Source: JBHELG01 sp046263195 (GTDB lineage: Bacteria > Actinomycetota > Nitriliruptoria > Nitriliruptorales > JAHWKO01). From it: a stretch of 18,719 nt of DNA. The stretch lies in contig JBHELG010000037.1 in NCBI GenBank assembly GCA_046263195.1, forward strand, positions 1 to 18,719, in the 5' to 3' direction. Under the pieces are notes generated by a model. It searched no databases, was not told the DNA's origin, and was given only the letters and a program-made list of their open reading frames with translations. How positions within the stretch are numbered: position 1 is the stretch's first letter; every line of letters starts with the position of its first letter. A program made the translations under genes and the position numbers. Shown here piece by piece: positions 14,346 through 18,719 of this stretch.

Positions 14346-14666
14346 TCACTGCCCGGGGGGGCGGTACTCCACGCTCTTCTCGACAACCTCGTCGACTTCC
14401 TCGGGTGTCAGCAGCACGGTAGTCCTGACGCGCACGGCCCCCGTCCCGGTGATGGCAAGGCTCGCGGTCGCAGCTGAGATGTTGTCGGGCAACTCGAAGA
14501 TGGTGTAGGTGTCGTTGGGTCCGAAGGCGTAATAGAAGGCTTCGACCGTCCCACCGAGGCCTTCGATCACCTCTTCCACCGCCCTGCGACGGCTGGTCCC
14601 ACCCTCCTGTCGCACGGCCTCGATCCCCTCACCGCTGTACGTCGCTTCCCACAGGTACTTGGCCAT
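14346..14666 (-). CDS. GYD domain-containing protein
   Basis: A 106-residue protein of the GYD family (ferredoxin-like small domain). It starts MAKYLWEATYSGEG, has the conserved GGTSRRRAVEEVIEGLGG and AFYYAFGPNDTYTIFELPDN segments, and ends VRTTVLLTPEEVDEV, all family hallmarks. Function is not established; related small dimeric alpha-beta barrel proteins bind ligands or act as monooxygenases, which is only suggestive. The ATG has GGGAG about nine bases upstream. It lies between helY (138 bases upstream) and the lipid kinase (18 bases downstream), so it is probably co-transcribed with the kinase. Confidence 0.88.
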   Translation of the reverse strand: MAKYLWEATYSGEGIEAVRQEGGTSRRRAVEEVIEGLGGTVEAFYYAFGPNDTYTIFELPDNISAATASLAITGTGAVRVRTTVLLTPEEVDEVVEKSVEYRPPGQ

Positions 14667-14786
14667 TTGGCACGTCTCCCTGATCTCAACACCCTTTCAG
14701 GTGTAGCAGGGTCGGCGGGCACGTTGCCACGCCCGGCCACGGCTATCGCATGGCGTCGACCGAACCACGTCGGGGACGCATCCGCT

Positions 14787-14811
14787 GGCCTTCCGCCTAC
14801 AGGCTCAGGCC
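14787..14811 (-). terminator. Hairpin overlapping the helY stop codon
   Basis: GGCCT/AGGCC arms enclose a second GCCT/AGGC pair, forming a nested imperfect hairpin exactly at the end of helY (stop at 14805-14807). It may terminate or stabilise the helY transcript. There is no T-tract, and overlap with the stop codon is unusual for a terminator, so this is weak. Confidence 0.3.
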
Positions 14812-17594
14812 TCCACGACTCCCCGCCGCAACCGGTCGACCGCCTGTCTCGCGGCCGCCCGGATAGGAGGCGGTGCGATGTCGCGGATCTGACCGGCGAG
14901 GTCGGCGACCTGCTTCATCGTTCGCACGAAGTCTCCGCCGGTCAGTTCGAGCATGCCCAGGGAGGCGTCGAGGTCGGCCCCCTCGGACCACCGCCAGGCC
15001 GCCCCCACGAAACCCGGGTCGAGTTCACGCAAGGTTCTCAGGCCCGCTGCCTCCTCACGCGTGCGGATCTCGCCGGCTACGTCGAGTGCGGCTCGCACGG
15101 CCTCTCGCAGCGCCTCGCTTGGCATCTCGCTCGGGACCGCCGCCTCCTCGCCTCTTGCTTCGTAGACGAAAAGCGCACAGAGCCCTGCAAGCTCGGATGC
15201 ATCCAGACCGTCGAAGATGCCGCGCCGCAAGCATTCGGCCACGATGAGGTCGGTTTCGGCATAAATGCCAGCCAGTAGCAGGCCGTCGCGGTTGGGCGCA
15301 GGCCGGTTGTCGAGATAGCGGAGTTCTTGCAGCACGTCGATGAGTCTCCGGAGCTGGCGTACGAGAGAGTGGGTGCGCCGCGAGATCTGCGCCCGCAGAC
15401 GCTGGGCCTCATCGGTGATCTCGTCGTATCGGGACTGCCAGCGCTCATGCTCATCCCGTTCCGGGCACACGTGAGCGGGATGCGACTCGACGGCAGCCCG
15501 CAGCGCAAGAACCGCTTCCGATTCCTCCGCCGGCTCGAAGGCCTCCTGCCGCGGCACATCAGGATCGGCAATCTCCCGTAGCCGCGCGGCTACCTCGGCC
15601 CGGTAGGCCGGCTGACGGGGGGTGCCGCGAGCCGGAAGCGGGATCGCACCAACTCGGACAGGGGCCCGGTCGAGTTCTCGAGGACCAAGCCGGCTGATCC
15701 GGCGGTCCTCTGTCACAACGCGCGCGAGCGGTGTCCCCCGGTCCGTGATCCAGGTACTGACGACTACGGCGAGACCTCGCCGTGGTGCGTTCGACCACCA
15801 TATGACCTCGCCGGGGACGAGGCTCGTCAGTCGCTCGCTCACATCGCCTTCACGCTTGACACGTACCTCCCGCCGTTCCCGGCGCCGGGTCGCGTCGAGC
15901 TCGCGTCGCAGCTGCCAGTACTCGCCCCAGTCACCGCGGTCACAGTGAAGATGACGCGCGTAGCCGGTCACCCCTTCTTCGAGTTCCCCCAGACGGCGGG
16001 TCGTTCCTTCAACCGAGCGGTCGGCCTGGAATTGTGCGAACGAGCGTGACAGCAGGCGTTCAGCGTGGGCGAGGTCGTGGCGGCGCAAGAGGTTCACCAC
16101 CATGTTGTACGAAGGCGCGAACGACGACGTGAGCGGATAGGTCCGGGTGCCGACCAACCCGGCAACCGAGCGGAAGTCGATGTCGCGCTGGTAGAGGACG
16201 ATCGCCTGGCCGACGGGGTCGATGCCGCGACGGCCGGCTCGGCCGGTGAGCTGGGTGTACTCGCCAGGGGTCAGCAGGACGTGACGTTCGCCGTCCCACT
16301 TTTCCAGCCGCTCGATGACGACGCTCTTCGCGGGCATGTTGATGCCCAGCGCAAGCGTCTCCGTGGCCGCCACGACCTTCAGCAATCCCGACTGGAAGGC
16401 TTTCTCGACCGTCTCCTTGAACGCCGGAACGAGACCCGCATGATGGGGAGCGACCCCATGCTCGAGCGCGTCGAGGAACCGGTCGTATCCGAGCACCCGC
16501 AGGTCGTCCTCGGGGATGCCCGCCACGGACTCCTCGGCCATCGCGCGGATTTGCTCGCGTTCGTGACGACTGGTGAGACGGATCCCGGCGAGAACGAGTT
16601 GGTCGACGGCCCCTTCGCAGCCGCTGCGGCTGAACACGAAGATGATCGCGGGTAGCCAGCCCCGCTCGGCGAGCTCTTGGACGACAACAGGGCGTGGGGG
16701 ATAACGCAGCCGCACGCTGGACTCGAGCCGGCGTCCCGTTCGCGTCAGCCGGTTGCGCTGGGAAGCCTGGCGCTCGAGCATGAGCACCTTTGGGTTCGGT
16801 ATCCCGGCAAGTCCCTGTGCTGCCCTTTCACGCTGCTCCCTGCCACTCTTGCCCTTCCGAGTCGAGACGAACATCGGAAAGACACTGTCGCCGACGTAGT
16901 AGTAATGGCGGAGCGGCACCGGACGACGCTCCTCGATGATCACCTCGACCGATGACCCGCTGGCCCAGGTCTCCGCTACCTGGTGCTCACCGTCTGGCCG
17001 CGTCTCCGGCGTCGGCCCATCGGGCTCGCGTACGGTCCGAAGCCACGCCCCGAACTCCTCCGCATTGCTGACGGTCGCTGACAACGCAATGATCTGCACT
17101 GACGCCGGCAGCTGGATGATGACCTCCTCCCACACCGCGCCGCGGGCGCGATCGGCGAGGTAGTGCACCTCGTCCAGCACGACGTAGCGAAGGCCGCGTA
17201 GCGTCGTCGAAGCCTCGTAGATCATGTTTCGCAGCACCTCCGTCGTCATGACGACGAGGGGCGCCTCACCGTTGATTGAGCGGTCACCGGTCAGCAGGCC
17301 CACTTTGGCTTGTCCGTGACGGCCGACGAGGTCGCGGAACTTCTGGTTCGACAGCGCCTTGATCGGTGTCGTGTAGAAACACTTTCCGCCCCTGGCGAGC
17401 GCGTAGTGACAGGCGAACTCGCCCACGACGGTTTTTCCGGCACCTGTAGGGGCTGCCACAAGGACGGAGCGGCCGGCCTCGAGCGCCCGGATCGCCCGCA
17501 GTTGGAAGGGATCGAGGGGGAAGCCGTAACGAGACGCGAAGCGGACGACCTCGTCCGAGGATCCGGCGGCGTTCTGTTGAGGGGAAACGGTCAT
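14805..17594 (-). CDS. helY: Ski2-like DEAD/DEAH-box RNA helicase, HelY family
   Basis: A large helicase of about 929 residues resembling mycobacterial HelY and eukaryotic Mtr4/Ski2. Motifs run in order: Q-motif region FPLDPFQLRAI, Walker A APTGAGKT (48-55), YTTPIKALSNQKF, LTGDRSIN, MTTEVLRNM, Walker B DEVH (141-144), SAT (172-174), VFSRSGCE, VAATETLALGINMPAK and QLTGRAGRRG. The C-terminal third fits the rRNA-processing/DSHCT-like region. It would unwind RNA in turnover or ribosomal RNA processing. Starts are ambiguous: ATG at 17594, ATG at 17621 and TTG at 17624 are all in frame. I prefer 17594 because an AGGA lies upstream and the others have no ribosome site. It is transcribed alone or leads the GYD-kinase pair. 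Confidence 0.93.
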   Translation of the reverse strand: MTVSPQQNAAGSSDEVVRFASRYGFPLDPFQLRAIRALEAGRSVLVAAPTGAGKTVVGEFACHYALARGGKCFYTTPIKALSNQKFRDLVGRHGQAKVGLLTGDRSINGEAPLVVMTTEVLRNMIYEASTTLRGLRYVVLDEVHYLADRARGAVWEEVIIQLPASVQIIALSATVSNAEEFGAWLRTVREPDGPTPETRPDGEHQVAETWASGSSVEVIIEERRPVPLRHYYYVGDSVFPMFVSTRKGKSGREQRERAAQGLAGIPNPKVLMLERQASQRNRLTRTGRRLESSVRLRYPPRPVVVQELAERGWLPAIIFVFSRSGCEGAVDQLVLAGIRLTSRHEREQIRAMAEESVAGIPEDDLRVLGYDRFLDALEHGVAPHHAGLVPAFKETVEKAFQSGLLKVVAATETLALGINMPAKSVVIERLEKWDGERHVLLTPGEYTQLTGRAGRRGIDPVGQAIVLYQRDIDFRSVAGLVGTRTYPLTSSFAPSYNMVVNLLRRHDLAHAERLLSRSFAQFQADRSVEGTTRRLGELEEGVTGYARHLHCDRGDWGEYWQLRRELDATRRRERREVRVKREGDVSERLTSLVPGEVIWWSNAPRRGLAVVVSTWITDRGTPLARVVTEDRRISRLGPRELDRAPVRVGAIPLPARGTPRQPAYRAEVAARLREIADPDVPRQEAFEPAEESEAVLALRAAVESHPAHVCPERDEHERWQSRYDEITDEAQRLRAQISRRTHSLVRQLRRLIDVLQELRYLDNRPAPNRDGLLLAGIYAETDLIVAECLRRGIFDGLDASELAGLCALFVYEARGEEAAVPSEMPSEALREAVRAALDVAGEIRTREEAAGLRTLRELDPGFVGAAWRWSEGADLDASLGMLELTGGDFVRTMKQVADLAGQIRDIAPPPIRAAARQAVDRLRRGVVEA

Positions 17595-17839
17595 GTCAGT
17601 GGGAGTCCTGTGGGCGGGCATCAATCGGCGAGGCCGGCGTTGAGCCGCTTCATTCCGGCACCTCGCCGTTCGAGAGGCTACTAAGGCTTGGCCGCTGTGA
17701 AAGTTCGGGAGGTCAGGAGGTGTACGAGGTCGGAACTCTGATCTCGGAGTCGTCGCACGGCGGGGCGTGTCCTACAACCCGAATATTTGGCCGCGTTTTC
17801 CCCAGCCGTGCCCTCCAAATCTTCCTACCTGTCGCAGGG

Positions 17840-17853
17840 TGAACGTATGTTCG
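17840..17853. promoter_or_regulatory. Putative LexA (SOS) box
   Basis: TGAACGTATGTTCG matches the Gram-positive/actinobacterial LexA site CGAAC-N4-GTTCG at nine of ten fixed bases; only the first base differs. It lies immediately upstream of the DUF222 gene, ending five bases before its ATG. In Mycobacterium tuberculosis several 13E12-family genes are preceded by LexA boxes, which makes the assignment more than chance. Confidence 0.7.
17846..17851 (+). promoter_or_regulatory. Putative -10 element inside the LexA box
   Basis: TATGTT fits TANNNT and lies within the LexA box. A start seven bases downstream would fall on the A of the DUF222 ATG at 17858, giving a leaderless transcript. The -35 region shows nothing convincing (TTCCTA near 17822). 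Confidence 0.45.
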
Positions 17854-17857
17854 GGGT

Positions 17858-18719
17858 ATGAAAAGCGGCACGTTTTCGACACACGGTGACCAGACCGCGG
17901 CTCCGCCTGAGGGGGAGGTGAGCCTGGCGGAGGGTACGGGGCTGCTGGCCCGTCTGTCAGACGCGCTGCGGCGTATGCAGCAGGCGACGGCGGAGGCGGT
18001 GGACCTGGCCGGACGGGTGCAGCGCGCCGGGGTGGTGGAGGTTATCGAAGGCCTGCCCTTGGAGCTGCTGCTGGCACTCGAGCACCGCCTGGTCTCCTGC
18101 GATGCTCGCATGCTTCTGGAAGCGGCACGTCTGCTCGAGCGAATGCCCGTCACGAAGACGCTGTTCGCCGAGGGGAAACTGTCGTGGGGGCAGGTCCGCG
18201 GCATCGTCGCCCGTCTGCGGCGCATGAAAGTCGACGACCTGCCGGTCATCGACGAACGGGTCGAGGCCTCGCTGGACCTGGTGGATAAGTACTCGCCCGA
18301 CGAGCTGGTCTGGGCGGTGGAGCGTGCCGCCGACGAGATCGACGGTCCGCGCAAAGTCGAACGCCGCGAGCAGGGCCAAGTCGAGACGAGCTTCTTGTCT
18401 GTGCAACCGTCCTTTGACGGGTCGGTGCGCCTGTACGGCGAACTCGACCCGGTGGCGGGCGCGACCTGTCTGAACGCGCTGGATGCTGCCAGCGGCCTGC
18501 CTGACAGCGAGCCCACCGAACCGGGGGAGGCGTCGAGCCGGGCGAAGCAGCGCGCCCGAGGGCTGGTGCGCATCTGCACCGACTGGCTGGGTGGGGGCAG
18601 GGGCAGACGCCGTCGTGCCCGCCCCCTGCTCATCGCCCACGTCGACCTGGCCAACGTCACCGCGACTGCCGCTGGGACGGTGGAACTGGCCACCCCCGGA
18701 GCTCTGCCCACCCTGAGTG
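17858..18719 (+). CDS. DUF222 (13E12-family) protein, probable HNH nuclease, truncated by window end
   Basis: The first 287 codons of a plus-strand gene that runs off the end of the window. Family marks are the Leu/Ala-rich helical region GLLARLSDALRRMQ... AEAVDLAGRVQRAG, LLEAARLLERMP, LSWGQVRGIVARLRRM, YSPDELVWAVERAADE and the strand-rich RLYGELDPVAGATCLNALDAA. DUF222 proteins usually end in an HNH endonuclease domain; that part is beyond the window, so nuclease function is inferred. Such genes occur as multicopy, often mobile, families in actinobacterial genomes. There is no good ribosome site before the ATG; the promoter layout suggests a leaderless transcript under LexA control. It diverges from helY across a 260-base spacer. 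Confidence 0.85.
   Translation, partial: MKSGTFSTHGDQTAAPPEGEVSLAEGTGLLARLSDALRRMQQATAEAVDLAGRVQRAGVVEVIEGLPLELLLALEHRLVSCDARMLLEAARLLERMPVTKTLFAEGKLSWGQVRGIVARLRRMKVDDLPVIDERVEASLDLVDKYSPDELVWAVERAADEIDGPRKVERREQGQVETSFLSVQPSFDGSVRLYGELDPVAGATCLNALDAASGLPDSEPTEPGEASSRAKQRARGLVRICTDWLGGGRGRRRRARPLLIAHVDLANVTATAAGTVELATPGALPTLS

Noticed and set aside
17718..17842. Forty-codon frame starting GTG after AGGAGG, upstream of the DUF222 gene
   Set aside because: The AGGAGG directly abuts the GTG, leaving no spacing for ribosome binding; the peptide resembles nothing and ends inside the LexA box.

Overview
The window looks like chromosomal DNA from a high-GC actinomycete (phylum Actinomycetota). The evidence is very GC-rich coding sequence, frequent GTG and TTG starts, overlapping start/stop junctions, and lineage-typical genes: a split Lnt/Ppm pair, a DUF4193 zinc-ribbon protein, a HelY-type helicase and a DUF222 (13E12-family) gene. 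I cannot place it below phylum from sequence alone.

Layout, left to right. A tRNA-Glu(UUC) gene on the minus strand (2-74) follows a minus-strand operon for lipoprotein and lipoglycan maturation: DUF4193 protein, lnt, then ppm (3057 down to 168). Next is an unusually large gene-free stretch (about 3058-3777) with several strong inverted repeats. A two-gene minus operon follows (6503 down to 3778): a homologue of the lysine-fermentation enzyme 3,5-diaminohexanoate dehydrogenase, then a YtcJ-type amidohydrolase. Divergent from it are an EcsC-like protein and a DinB/MDMPI-fold protein on the plus strand (6712-8365). They converge on a minus three-gene operon: M24 Xaa-Pro peptidase, GNAT acetyltransferase, small membrane protein (10294 down to 8374). 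The divergent spacer 10295-10569 carries an irregular tandem repeat with a further dispersed copy upstream of the kdd homologue.

On the plus strand glpD is coupled to a membrane-anchored alpha/beta hydrolase (10570-13325). Converging on them are a GYD-domain protein and a diacylglycerol-kinase-family lipid kinase (14666 down to 13401), with the HelY helicase (17594 down to 14805) upstream. The window ends inside a DUF222 gene (17858 onward) whose promoter region carries a near-consensus LexA/SOS box.

Most of the genes are housekeeping or ordinary metabolism; I see no phage, CRISPR or classical defence locus. The most unusual signals are the dispersed repeat family, the SOS box embedded in an apparently leaderless DUF222 promoter, the isolated kdd homologue, and the structured gene-free segment at 3.2-3.8 kb.
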